Origin: Litoreibacter janthinus
GTDB taxonomy: Bacteria > Pseudomonadota > Alphaproteobacteria > Rhodobacterales > Rhodobacteraceae
Assembly: GCF_900111945.1 (NCBI RefSeq)
Contig: NZ_FOYO01000001.1
Location: forward strand, 1,433,751 to 1,497,750
Length of the DNA stretch: 64,000 nt
Reading direction: 5' to 3'
Positions within the stretch are counted from its first letter, which is position 1; each line of letters opens with the position of its first letter. Positions 45,888-54,265 of the stretch are shown one piece after another. Below the pieces are notes generated by a model. It worked only from the letters and a program-made list of their open reading frames with translations, was not told the origin of the DNA and did no database searches. The translations under genes were made by a program, and so were the position numbers.

Positions 45888-47591
45888 TTAGGCAGGATCG
45901 CCCTTGCGCACCTTTTGTTGCACATCCGCGATATCCGCGTCGCTGAGATTGTAATCCCGTTTCGCAGTGTCAGCGGAGATATAGCCGCGCAGCAAATCGC
46001 GTTTGACTAGGTCCAAGGAACGCTCCGCCGGATCGCCGTATCCTGCGCCGCCTGGCAGGCCAAGCACGACCTTGCGGCCATGGGGGACGAACTGCTTTCC
46101 CTTGCCGTACATTCTAGAGCCGTCGTCTTGCTTGATTGTTGTGCATGCGCCGGATTGTCCGCCGCGGCGGCCGCGAGCGGGATGATCCACCCTGTCGAAC
46201 ATCGCTTGAAAATCGAACTCGTAGCCCTCGCGCGCGCCAACTTCCATATACTGGCCCAGCCCGCCGCGTTGTTTCCCGGCGCCTCCGGAATCCGGCCGCA
46301 ATTCTTTGCGCCAGATGATCACCGGACCTGCATGTTCCGTGGCCTCGATCGGCATGGTCATTACGCCCGACGGGAAGGCCGTGGCATTCAGCCCGTCATG
46401 TTCTGGCCGCGCACCGGATCCGCCGGAGTTGAAGGTCAGCACTTCGGAGCGCATCGCACCTTCCGAAGCAACGCCATCTGAACGAGGCCGCAGCGAGACT
46501 TGGAAATTGCAAAGGCACCCTGCGCCTTCTGCAGGCACCACACCGGGTAGGATTTTATCCAAGGCATCGTAAACGGTGTCTGGTACGAAATGGCCAACGA
46601 TATGGCGCAGCGCCACGGGCGCCGGATGCAACGCGTTTACGATGGTGTTTTCGGGGGCCGTGATTTCGAACGGCGCCAGCGAGGCCGCGTTGTTCGGGAT
46701 TTCCGGCGCGATTGCGCATTTCAACGCGTAGCAGGCATAGGCCTTGGCATAGACAAGAGGACAGTTGATGCCCTTCTTGTCGATGCTAGAGGTGCCTGAG
46801 AAATCAGAAATGATCCGGTCCTCTTCGATCGTCAGTTTGACCTTCAGCGTGATTGGCGTTGCGAACCCGTCCACAGTCATCTCGCCCTCTGCCGACACAC
46901 GCGGCAAGGCCGCGATCCGTTCAAGCGTGGCACGACGGGAATTGGCTAGAATGTATGTGGCAATGCCTTCCAAATCCTCTAGGCCGAACTCCGTCATCAT
47001 CTCGATCAGGCGGCGGTGGCCGATTTCGTTACAGGTCGCCAAGGCATACATGTCGCCGATCAACTGATCGGGTTCCCGCACGTTGCCGCGCACGATCTGG
47101 ACGAGGGTTTGGTCCACCTCGCCCCGCTCGGCGAATTTCATGATCGGAACGTAAAGCCCTTCTTCATACACGCTCGCGGCATCGGCCCCGAAGCCGCGTC
47201 CGCCAATGTCGACGACATGCGCGGTGCACGCGAAAAAGCCCACCAAAACGCCGTTATGAAAGGATGGCGTCACCATAGTGAAGTCGTGGAGGTGACCGGT
47301 ACCCTCCCAAGGGTCGTTGGTCACGTAGACGTCACCCTCAAAGATGTTCTGACGCCCGATGCGGCGGATAAAATGCGCGACAGCGTCTGCCATTGCATTG
47401 ACGTGCCCGGGTGTGCCTGTCACCGCCTGCGCCAGCATCCTCCCGTGCGTGTCATACACACCGGCGGATAGATCGCCCGCCTCGCGCACGGAGGTTGAAA
47501 AGGCGGTGCGCACTAAGGCTTGGGCCTGCTCCTCGACAACAGAAATTAAGCGGTTCCACATGACTTGGTAGGCGACGTTGGTTTGTGTCAT
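45888..47591 (-). CDS. Hydantoinase B/oxoprolinase family protein (HyuB)
   Basis: 567 residues; ATG 47591 follows AGGAG. Typical segments: MWNRLISVVEEQAQALVRTA near the N-terminus, GHLHDFTMVTPSFHNGVLVG, and FNSGGSGARPEHDGLNATAF. With HyuA it forms an ATP-dependent ring-opening or carboxylating enzyme: N-methylhydantoinase, 5-oxoprolinase and acetone/acetophenone carboxylases are of this type. The stop of hyuA and this start are 3 bases apart, so the two are a unit. The substrate is not decided by sequence. Confidence 0.92.
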   Translation of the reverse strand: MTQTNVAYQVMWNRLISVVEEQAQALVRTAFSTSVREAGDLSAGVYDTHGRMLAQAVTGTPGHVNAMADAVAHFIRRIGRQNIFEGDVYVTNDPWEGTGHLHDFTMVTPSFHNGVLVGFFACTAHVVDIGGRGFGADAASVYEEGLYVPIMKFAERGEVDQTLVQIVRGNVREPDQLIGDMYALATCNEIGHRRLIEMMTEFGLEDLEGIATYILANSRRATLERIAALPRVSAEGEMTVDGFATPITLKVKLTIEEDRIISDFSGTSSIDKKGINCPLVYAKAYACYALKCAIAPEIPNNAASLAPFEITAPENTIVNALHPAPVALRHIVGHFVPDTVYDALDKILPGVVPAEGAGCLCNFQVSLRPRSDGVASEGAMRSEVLTFNSGGSGARPEHDGLNATAFPSGVMTMPIEATEHAGPVIIWRKELRPDSGGAGKQRGGLGQYMEVGAREGYEFDFQAMFDRVDHPARGRRGGQSGACTTIKQDDGSRMYGKGKQFVPHGRKVVLGLPGGAGYGDPAERSLDLVKRDLLRGYISADTAKRDYNLSDADIADVQQKVRKGDPA

Positions 47592-47594
47592 GGC

Positions 47595-49679
47595 TCAGGC
47601 TCCTTTCTTGGTGGTGACGTCGATACAGCCATCAGGCTGGCGGATTGCCGTGCGTGAGGCGGGGATGATGATGGTCGTCTCCGCTTCGGTAATTGCCGCA
47701 GGGCCTGCAACTTCGGAGCCTTCGTTCAAAGCCCGCCGCAAAACAACGGTCGCGGTTTGGAAGGCAGCGCTTGCTGGATCAAAGAGCGAGCGATTACCCT
47801 CGGTGGGGGCGGGACCCGCGGCTTCAGCCAGACGAATTTTTGTGACCGGCTCTGGCGGCGTGGTCGCATTGACCGACCAGACGGTAATTTCAATATCCAT
47901 TCCCGCAACTGCGCGCCCGAAAAGCTTTGAATAGTCTTCGATGAAGCGGGCTTTGAACGTCGCTGCGTCTGGGCTCATCGCCTGTGCTTCGGTCAAGGTA
48001 ATCGGAATTTCCCAGCCTTGACCGGTGTAGCGCATATAGACTTTGAACTCGGACAGGATTTCGCTTTCGGTATCGCAGTTGCGTACAAAGCCGGTGGCTT
48101 CCGTTTGCAGGTCGGCCAGAAGTGACCTGATCCGGTCGGCGTCAAATTCCGACAGCTTCATATAGACCGAGCGGTTGGCTTCGAAGCTGAACGGCGCGCG
48201 CAAGAAGCCGATGGCGGAGCCGACACCGGCCCCCGGGGGAACCAACAGCCGTTCCACTCCCAGTTTTTCGCACAGCCTGCCCGCATGCAGCGGGGCCGCG
48301 CCGCCGAAGGCGATCATCGTGTATTCGCTCAGGTCTTCGCCATTCTCGACAGCGTGGACGCGGGCCGCGTTCGCCATGTTCTCGTCCACAACCTCGGCGA
48401 GTCCAAAGGCCGAGGTGGCGGCGTCCATATCCAACACATCGCCCAATACAGACGTGAGCGCCTTTTCGGAGGCAGAGGTTTCGAGCTTGATCGAACCGCC
48501 TGCAAAGTTGTCGGGGTCCAACTTTCCCAACACCAGATCGGCATCAGTCACAGCTGGTTTCTCGCCGCCCCGTCCATAGCACGCTGGCCCTGGCTCGGAC
48601 CCCGCGCTTTCAGGCCCCACTCTGATCTGACGCATGCTGTCGACATGCGCGAGAGAGCCTCCGCCCGCGCCTATCTCAACCATGTCGATAACGGGGATCG
48701 AGATTGGCATGCCCGACCCCTTCTTAAACCGGTACGTTCGCGCCACTTCAAACACGCGGGAGGTTTTTGGGGTTTGGTCTTTGATCAGGCAAATCTTGGC
48801 AGTCGTGCCCCCCATGTCGAAGGACAATACCTTGTTCAGCCCGTAACGGGCCGCGATGTTTGCTGCAAACACGGCGCCACCTGCGGGGCCGGATTCCACG
48901 AGACGCACGGGGAACTCCGCCGCGTTCTCAAGCGAAATGATACCACCACCCGAGTGCATCAGGAAAATGTTGCAACGTACGCCTTCGTCACGCAGTCGCC
49001 CTTCTAGCCGACCGAGATAGGACTTCATAAGCGGCTTGATGTAGGCGTTTGCGACCACGGTGTTGAACCGCTCATATTCGCGCATTTGCGGACTGACTTC
49101 GCTTGAAAGCGAAATCATCACATCGGGCAATCGTTTGGCGAGCACGTCGCGCACAAGCTTTTCATGGGCGTCGTTTAGATAGGAATGGATCAGCCCGATG
49201 GCGACGCTGTCATAACCGGCTTCGGCGATTGCTTCGACAACCGGCGCTATGTCGTTCTTGGTCAACGGCTTCAGCTCCGTGCCCGTGGCGTCGATACGCC
49301 CGGGAACGGTATAGCGGCACTGGCGCGGCAAGAGCGGCTCTGGGATGTTCAAGTTGAGATCGTATTGTTCAAATCGCGATTCCGTGCGCATCTCGATCAC
49401 GTCTCGGAAGCCGTCGGTTGTGATCAACGCTGTTTTTGCACCGCGGCGCTCTATCAAGGCGTTCGTTGCCAACGTTGTCCCGTGAATGATCTGTTCAATG
49501 TCACCTGCGGCAATTCCTGCCTTCGCGCAGACTTGTTGCATCCCGTCGATGATTGCGTTCTCCGGTGCAACGTAAGTGGTCAGCACCTTGGTCGAAAAGG
49601 AAGCCCCATCCACCTCGAGCACAACGTCAGTAAAGGTTCCGCCAATATCAACACCCAGTCGAATCGAAGTCTTTTTCAT
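47595..49679 (-). CDS. Hydantoinase A/oxoprolinase family protein (HyuA)
   Basis: 694 residues from ATG 49679, with GGTGAG upstream; a GTG three codons earlier is possible. The N-terminal domain starts RLGVDIGGTFTDVVLE, the ATP-binding phosphate loop of the ASKHA fold, and the central domain has LSFDMGGTTAKICLI as the second phosphate loop. IEIGAGGGSLAHVD-like and PGPACYGRGGEKPAVTDADL follow, as in 5-oxoprolinase and N-methylhydantoinase. ATP-hydrolysing partner of HyuB. A small dyad lies about 50 bases upstream, next to the LysR gene. Confidence 0.92.
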   Translation of the reverse strand: MKKTSIRLGVDIGGTFTDVVLEVDGASFSTKVLTTYVAPENAIIDGMQQVCAKAGIAAGDIEQIIHGTTLATNALIERRGAKTALITTDGFRDVIEMRTESRFEQYDLNLNIPEPLLPRQCRYTVPGRIDATGTELKPLTKNDIAPVVEAIAEAGYDSVAIGLIHSYLNDAHEKLVRDVLAKRLPDVMISLSSEVSPQMREYERFNTVVANAYIKPLMKSYLGRLEGRLRDEGVRCNIFLMHSGGGIISLENAAEFPVRLVESGPAGGAVFAANIAARYGLNKVLSFDMGGTTAKICLIKDQTPKTSRVFEVARTYRFKKGSGMPISIPVIDMVEIGAGGGSLAHVDSMRQIRVGPESAGSEPGPACYGRGGEKPAVTDADLVLGKLDPDNFAGGSIKLETSASEKALTSVLGDVLDMDAATSAFGLAEVVDENMANAARVHAVENGEDLSEYTMIAFGGAAPLHAGRLCEKLGVERLLVPPGAGVGSAIGFLRAPFSFEANRSVYMKLSEFDADRIRSLLADLQTEATGFVRNCDTESEILSEFKVYMRYTGQGWEIPITLTEAQAMSPDAATFKARFIEDYSKLFGRAVAGMDIEITVWSVNATTPPEPVTKIRLAEAAGPAPTEGNRSLFDPASAAFQTATVVLRRALNEGSEVAGPAAITEAETTIIIPASRTAIRQPDGCIDVTTKKGA

Positions 49680-49728
49680 ACGTCTCACCCGTGGATTTTT
49701 TAACAGTTAAGCGGCGCAGGGTCATTTG

Positions 49729-49748
49729 ATCCAATTATTTATCTGGAT
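49729..49748. promoter_or_regulatory. Inverted repeat upstream of hyuA, possible LysR site
   Basis: ATCCA-N10-TGGAT (49729-49748) in the short gap between the LysR gene and hyuA. Its size fits a LysR-type operator, but the arms are only 5 bases and could arise by chance in this AT-rich stretch. Confidence 0.3.
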
Positions 49749-49769
49749 GTGACCGATAGAAAAAAATGA

Positions 49770-50684
49770 TCACTCCGTCTTTGCAGAGTACGCGGCTGAT
49801 GCCTGTTGCGCGATCTGAGCTGCGCGGACCACAAAGCGGCTTACCTTTTCAGCATGAAACCGCGCTGCGAAACGCAACGGGCTTGGAAGCCATTCTACAG
49901 GTAGCTCCGCCAAATGACCTTTCGCGACGTCATTGGAAACCATCGCTTTTGGCAGCAAAGAGACGCCCATCCCGTCGAGGGTCATCTGCAGACAGGAGGC
50001 CATCGAACTGGAGGGAACCAGCTTCGATTTGGGTAAGCTGTTGCCGTCCGCGAATTCGGAAAGCTCCGCAAAGGCTTGGGTGTGTCGCGCATGAGTCAGC
50101 ACCGTGCACGCGAAGAGATCTTTGACCGTAGGGTTCGGCGCCAAGGTCCCTGCCATTGCAACATTTGACACCCAAACGTAGCCGAAGTCGCCAAGTTTGA
50201 CTTCACCCGAGGCAGTGGTCGCGAACGGAGCGTTTTGAATGGCGAGGTCCAGCTCGTTCGCCGCAAGGGCTCGGTCGAGCGTGCGCGATAAATCCACGTT
50301 CAGCTCAATCGACATTTCCGGGTAGGCTGTCTTTAAGCGACGCAGATAATCGTGGAGCCATGTGCATGCGACGAGTTCTGTGACCCCAAGACGAAGGCGG
50401 TTTTGGATAAGCTCCGGCCGCGCGGCAACGTCGACCAACTCTTCAGCCTGTCGTAATACGCTGCGCGCGGCCTGGAGGATTTCGCGGCCTTTGTCCGTCA
50501 GTTTGACCGAGCCCGCGTCCCGTATCATCAGGACCGAGCCCAATGTGGACTCGAGCGACGCGATGCGGGCAGAGATGTTTGGCTGTGTCGTGTTCAGATG
50601 CTGGGCAGCTTTTCGGAAGCTACCCAAATCTGCGACCCAGATCAGAGCTTCAAGTTGCTTGAGAGTGAACACGTTGCCGATCAT
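49770..50684 (-). CDS. LysR-family transcriptional regulator
   Basis: 304 residues. The N-terminal winged helix is complete: FTLKQLEALIWVADLGSFRK, then AAQHLNTTQPNISARIASLE, with the LysR-type effector domain after residue 90 (RLRLGVTELVACTWLHDYL). Same strand as, and directly upstream of, the hyuA-hyuB-BKACE-ACAD-CoA-transferase run, so it probably senses the substrate of that pathway. The gap to hyuA is only about 90 bases. Confidence 0.93.
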   Translation of the reverse strand: MIGNVFTLKQLEALIWVADLGSFRKAAQHLNTTQPNISARIASLESTLGSVLMIRDAGSVKLTDKGREILQAARSVLRQAEELVDVAARPELIQNRLRLGVTELVACTWLHDYLRRLKTAYPEMSIELNVDLSRTLDRALAANELDLAIQNAPFATTASGEVKLGDFGYVWVSNVAMAGTLAPNPTVKDLFACTVLTHARHTQAFAELSEFADGNSLPKSKLVPSSSMASCLQMTLDGMGVSLLPKAMVSNDVAKGHLAELPVEWLPSPLRFAARFHAEKVSRFVVRAAQIAQQASAAYSAKTE

Positions 50685-50693
50685 AGCAACCGT

Positions 50694-51632
50694 TTAGCAC
50701 CCCGCGATTGCCTCCGCCATGGCGCGAAGAACGTTCGGGTAAAGCTCCGGCCCCTCATCCAGCGCCGCCCCAAGCGGGTCCAATTCAGCAATCCCTGCAT
50801 TCGTCCCTTCTAGGACCGTTCGCACCAGCCCGGTTGAAAACTGCGGCTCTGAGAACGCGCAAGAGACGTTGTTTTCACGCACATAGGTCTGGATGCGATC
50901 CACCCTCGCCGGGCTGGGGGCGCTGGCGTCGCTCAATGAGATTGAAGCACTGGTCCGAAGCCCGAAGCGATCCTCAAAATAGTGGTAAGCGTCGTGGAAG
51001 GTGATGAACGACTTTCCTGTCGCGTCTTCAAGCAGGGCTTCGATTTCGGCGACGGTTTTAGTCAGTTTATCCGACGCAACTTGGGCGTTCTTTCCGTAGA
51101 TAGCTGCGTTGATCGGGTCCATGTTTGAAAGCTCTGCGGCGATGGCCTTAAGCCAGAGTTGTGCGTTGTTGGGGTCAAGCCAAGCGTGCGGATCTAGGTT
51201 GCCGTCATGATCGTGATCGTCATGCTCATGCTCATGCTCATGCTCATGCTCATGCTCATGCTCATGCTCGTCAGCCTCGAACGCCCCGACTGACCGAAAT
51301 TCAAGGCTGTGCGTTTCTGGGAGTTCGATCAGTGAAACATGTTTGGCCTTCGCGGCGACGCGGTCCAGTAATGGCTCAAGCCAAGGCGTCAGACCGTCGC
51401 CGATCCAGAAGACGATGTCTGCTTGCTCCAAGGCCTCCGCTTGCGACGGACGCAAGGCAAAGCTATGGGGGGAGCTGCTCGACGGGATCAGCAAATCCGG
51501 TTGAGCCAGATCCCCCATGACCTGTGCCACCAGCGACTGAATTGGCGCAATGTCAGCGACCACGCGAGGGACGTCAGCGAACGCAGTAGTCGAGAACGAG
51601 AAAAAAGACGAGATCAGGAGGGGACGAAGCAT
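50694..51632 (-). CDS. znuA: Zinc ABC transporter substrate-binding protein
   Basis: 312 residues from ATG 51632. The frame is open far upstream, but that part covers the promoter and the divergent zur gene. Signal peptide MLRPLLISSFFSFSTTAFA. Zinc-site segments: SSSPHSFALRPSQ, DPHAWLDPNNAQLWL and ITFHDAYHYFEDRFG, each with a ligand His. Between them, at about 120-140, lies a His/Glu/Asp loop of alternating Glu-His units and then DDHDHDG, a probable zinc-scavenging loop. It is coded by a perfect 6-base tandem repeat. Divergent from zur-znuC-znuB. Confidence 0.96.
   Translation of the reverse strand: MLRPLLISSFFSFSTTAFADVPRVVADIAPIQSLVAQVMGDLAQPDLLIPSSSSPHSFALRPSQAEALEQADIVFWIGDGLTPWLEPLLDRVAAKAKHVSLIELPETHSLEFRSVGAFEADEHEHEHEHEHEHEHEHDDHDHDGNLDPHAWLDPNNAQLWLKAIAAELSNMDPINAAIYGKNAQVASDKLTKTVAEIEALLEDATGKSFITFHDAYHYFEDRFGLRTSASISLSDASAPSPARVDRIQTYVRENNVSCAFSEPQFSTGLVRTVLEGTNAGIAELDPLGAALDEGPELYPNVLRAMAEAIAGC
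51221..51268. repeat. Tandem hexanucleotide repeat (CATGCT)8 inside znuA
   Basis: Eight perfect copies of CATGCT in 48 bases. On the coding strand each copy adds Glu-His, so changes in copy number would keep the frame and lengthen or shorten the metal-binding loop of ZnuA. Confidence 0.95.
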
Positions 51633-51650
51633 AATGAGGCCATGTGATTG

Positions 51651-51688
51651 TATAACATATTGCCACGGGGTAGTTGTTATATCATAAC
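51651..51688. promoter_or_regulatory. Zur operator candidates between znuA and zur
   Basis: The 84-base gap between the divergent starts holds GTTATATCATAAC at 51676-51688, an imperfect dyad (5 of 6 arm positions pair), and TATAACATAT at 51651-51660, a half-site of the same sequence type. Both resemble AT-rich Zur boxes of alphaproteobacteria built on a GTTATA/TATAAC core. One Zur dimer site could serve both promoters. Confidence 0.5.
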
Positions 51689-51716
51689 GTTGCAACCCAG
51701 AATTTGCGGAGTTTCG

Positions 51717-52196
51717 ATGGACACCCTCGGTTTCAAGCGGCACGACCATTCCAGTTGCATCTCTCACGGGGTTGCGGCCGTTACTCAAGCTTGCGCGGAG
51801 ACGGGCCTGCATTTTACCCCTGTGCGCAAGCGTGTCCTTGAGATCCTTTTGGAAGGACACAGGGCCATCGGTGCCTACGAAATCCTCGACACGCTGCGCG
51901 AAGAAGGGCTGGGCTCGCAACCACCGGTTGTATATCGCGCGTTGGACTTCCTGGTGAAAAACGGATTTGCACATAAGATCGAGCGGCTGAACGCATTCGT
52001 CGCCTGCGCCCACCCCGGTGACACGCACGCGCCAGCCTTTCTGATTTGCCGCACCTGCGATGCTGTTGCAGAAACCATGACTGCGCCTGCTTCTGGGCGT
52101 TTGGGAGAGGCAGCGGACGCTTCCGGATTTACGATCGAGCGCACCGTTCTGGAAGCGGAGGGCGTCTGCCCGAACTGCAAGAGTGGCGCGGAATGA
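51717..52196 (+). CDS. zur: Fur-family regulator, zinc uptake regulator Zur
   Basis: 159 residues from ATG 51717, with GGAG upstream; a longer frame to 51648 would run through the operator. Winged-helix region: FTPVRKRVLEILLEGHRAIG, then YRALDFLVKNGFAHKIERL. The structural zinc site has two CxxC pairs, CRTCDAVAE and CPNCKSGAE at the very end. Position next to znu genes identifies it as Zur rather than Fur. It overlaps znuC by 4 bases, so zur, znuC and znuB are one operon. Confidence 0.95.
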   Translation: MDTLGFKRHDHSSCISHGVAAVTQACAETGLHFTPVRKRVLEILLEGHRAIGAYEILDTLREEGLGSQPPVVYRALDFLVKNGFAHKIERLNAFVACAHPGDTHAPAFLICRTCDAVAETMTAPASGRLGEAADASGFTIERTVLEAEGVCPNCKSGAE

Positions 52197-52951
52197 GCGC
52201 CTTGGTCCAGTTCAGGGACGTCTACCTAAGCTACGGCCCTCAAAAGGTGCTGGACGGCGTCAACCTGAGCATTACCTCAGGCGAGATTGTCACAATCGTC
52301 GGGCCCAATGGATCAGGCAAGTCATCGTTGTTACGTGCGCTGATCGGCGCGTTGCCCCCATCTTCGGGCGAAATCGTCCGCGTGCCAAATTTGCGCATTG
52401 GCTACGTGCCGCAAAAACTTCACATCGACCCGACACTCCCGATGACGGTCGCGCGTTTCCTAAGCCTGCCCAAACCGATTTCGAATCTAGAGGCAGCGGA
52501 CGCCTTGGAGCAAGCCGGTGTTCCAGACCTTGGTGAGCGTCAGATGTCAAACCTGTCTGGCGGCCAATTCCAAAGGGTGCTTCTTGCGCGCGCCTTGATC
52601 CATAAACCTCAGCTTCTGTTGCTAGATGAGGCAACACAGGGCCTTGATCAGCCCGGCTCTGCGGCATTCTACCGCCACATCGAACGCGTCCGCGAAGAAC
52701 TGGGTTGCGCCATTTTGATGATCAGTCACGAGCTTCATGTTGTGATGAGCGCATCGGACCGTGTCATCTGTTTGAACGGCCATGTCTGCTGTGAAGGCAA
52801 GCCTGACGTGGTTGCTTCCGCTCCAGAGTACCGCGCCTTGTTTGGCACCGGAACTGGCGGTGCCTTGGCGCTTTACCGACATGATCACGACCACGCCCAT
52901 GGGGACGAATGCGATCACGCCCATGATCACCCGCACGAGGCCGCCGAATAA
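52193..52951 (+). CDS. znuC: Zinc ABC transporter ATP-binding protein
   Basis: 252 residues from ATG 52193. Walker A GPNGSGKSS at about 38-46, signature NLSGGQFQRVLLARAL at about 122-137, Walker B LLLLDEATQGLD, and the H-loop ISHELHVV. The last 25 residues form a His/Asp-rich tail (RHDHDHAHGDECDHAHDHPH) not needed for ATPase activity; it may hold zinc for feedback or delivery. Overlaps zur by 4 bases and znuB by one. Confidence 0.96.
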   Translation: MSALVQFRDVYLSYGPQKVLDGVNLSITSGEIVTIVGPNGSGKSSLLRALIGALPPSSGEIVRVPNLRIGYVPQKLHIDPTLPMTVARFLSLPKPISNLEAADALEQAGVPDLGERQMSNLSGGQFQRVLLARALIHKPQLLLLDEATQGLDQPGSAAFYRHIERVREELGCAILMISHELHVVMSASDRVICLNGHVCCEGKPDVVASAPEYRALFGTGTGGALALYRHDHDHAHGDECDHAHDHPHEAAE

Positions 52952-53739
52952 TGCTGGACAGTTTCCTTGTTCGCGCAGCGCTCGCTGGGTTGGGCGTGGC
53001 TTTGGCCGCGGCCCCACTTGGCTGCTTTGTGGTGTGGCGGCGCATGGCCTATTTCGGCGATGCGACCGCGCATGCTTCAATCCTCGGCGTAGCGCTGGCG
53101 CTGAGTTTCAACATGTCGGTTTTCGCGGGTGTCTTGGTTGTGGCTCTTGTCATGGCCACGACAGTGTCGACCCTGTCTGGCAGGGGGTATGCAATGGACA
53201 CGCTGTTGGGCGTCATGGCGCACTCGGCCATTGCCTTCGGATTGGTCGCAGTGTCTTTTCTAGACGGCGTGCGCATCGATCTGATGGCCTATCTGTTTGG
53301 TGACATCCTTGCCGTAGGACGCATGGATTTGGCGGTGATCTGGGGCGGAGCCTTACTTGTTCTGGCGCTTGTGGGGTGGCGCTGGCAGCAGTTGCTTACC
53401 GCCACGATTAGCCCGGATCTGGCATATGCCAGTCGCATTGATCCAAAGCGGGAACAACTGTTTTTGACTATAGCGCTTGCTATAGTTGTGGCGGTAGCGA
53501 TCAAGGTTGTCGGTGTTCTGCTGATCGCGGCGCTCTTAATCATCCCCGCTGCTGCGGCCCGTCCTCTCGCGCAAACGCCAGAAAGGATGGCCGCAATCGC
53601 CGCCCTGATAGGTGCGATATCTGCGCTTGGCGGGTTGCAACTGGCTTACAACTTCGACACGCCAACAGGTCCGACGATCGTATGTGTCGCGGCCGTTTTG
53701 TTCGTGCTGACCAGCATGTTCAGTCTTCGCCGGTCCTAG
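52951..53739 (+). CDS. znuB: Zinc ABC transporter permease
   Basis: 262 residues with about eight hydrophobic helices. ABC-3 family features: GCFVVWRRMAYFGDATAHAS near 25-44, the segment shared by ZnuB and MntB, and AIKVVGVLLIAALLIIPAAAARPLA near 190-214. Start codon overlaps the znuC stop (TAATG). Its last 20 bases overlap the end of the convergent SRPBCC gene. Confidence 0.95.
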   Translation: MLDSFLVRAALAGLGVALAAAPLGCFVVWRRMAYFGDATAHASILGVALALSFNMSVFAGVLVVALVMATTVSTLSGRGYAMDTLLGVMAHSAIAFGLVAVSFLDGVRIDLMAYLFGDILAVGRMDLAVIWGGALLVLALVGWRWQQLLTATISPDLAYASRIDPKREQLFLTIALAIVVAVAIKVVGVLLIAALLIIPAAAARPLAQTPERMAAIAALIGAISALGGLQLAYNFDTPTGPTIVCVAAVLFVLTSMFSLRRS

Positions 53740-54265
53740 CTTCCATCCTGTCGCGGAAGGCTTCCAACTCTGCCTGCAATGGCGGTCGTTTCGAGCGGCT
53801 CATGAACCATCCGGAAATGCGTGACCAGCCCCCCAAACGCATCTCAGTGGCGACGTGCAGGATTGTGCCTTCGCAGTCTGGTGTGAAGGTCGCCTCCATC
53901 ACACCTTCTGCTGGAAGCTTGCCGAACACTGGGCTGTAATCCTCGCGCATGTCGTAGCCCAAAGCGGGCATAACGCCGGGGGTCAGTTCGTCCGCTGCCA
54001 ATGGCAAAACGCGGGTAATTTGCAGATGGCTGGCGATGCGATGCGGTGGGTCGAGTTCAAACACCGTCTCAACCATCTCAGTCTTGAAGGCAGGATAGAT
54101 GAACGTCCAAACCGCCTGAGTGCCAGGACCATTTTCGACGATATTATTGAAGCGGACTTTAGTGCGGACAGAGGCATTGGCCGCGCTGAGCCTTGCATCA
54201 GTATAGCGCTTGAAGACTTGGTCTAGGGGGAGGGCGATGAACACTTCACCAGTCATTCTCGTCAT
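53720..54265 (-). CDS. SRPBCC/START-like ligand-binding protein coupled to rdhA
   Basis: 181 residues from ATG 54265, whose ATGA overlaps the rdhA stop; the frame is open further upstream inside rdhA. The pattern GEVFIALPLDQVFKRYTDAR, then VWTFIYPAFKTEMVETVFEL and EGTILHVATEMRLGGWSR fits a SRPBCC helix-grip fold with a hydrophobic pocket. The specific family is not recognised. The stop-start overlap implies balanced production with the dehalogenase. It might bind or deliver substrate, product or cofactor, but no residue shows this. Confidence 0.68.
   Translation of the reverse strand: MTRMTGEVFIALPLDQVFKRYTDARLSAANASVRTKVRFNNIVENGPGTQAVWTFIYPAFKTEMVETVFELDPPHRIASHLQITRVLPLAADELTPGVMPALGYDMREDYSPVFGKLPAEGVMEATFTPDCEGTILHVATEMRLGGWSRISGWFMSRSKRPPLQAELEAFRDRMEARTGED

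Noticed and set aside
51633..52028. Upstream extension of the znuA frame
   Set aside because: It would cover the znuA/zur control region and run antisense to zur. The signal peptide begins at the internal ATG 51632.
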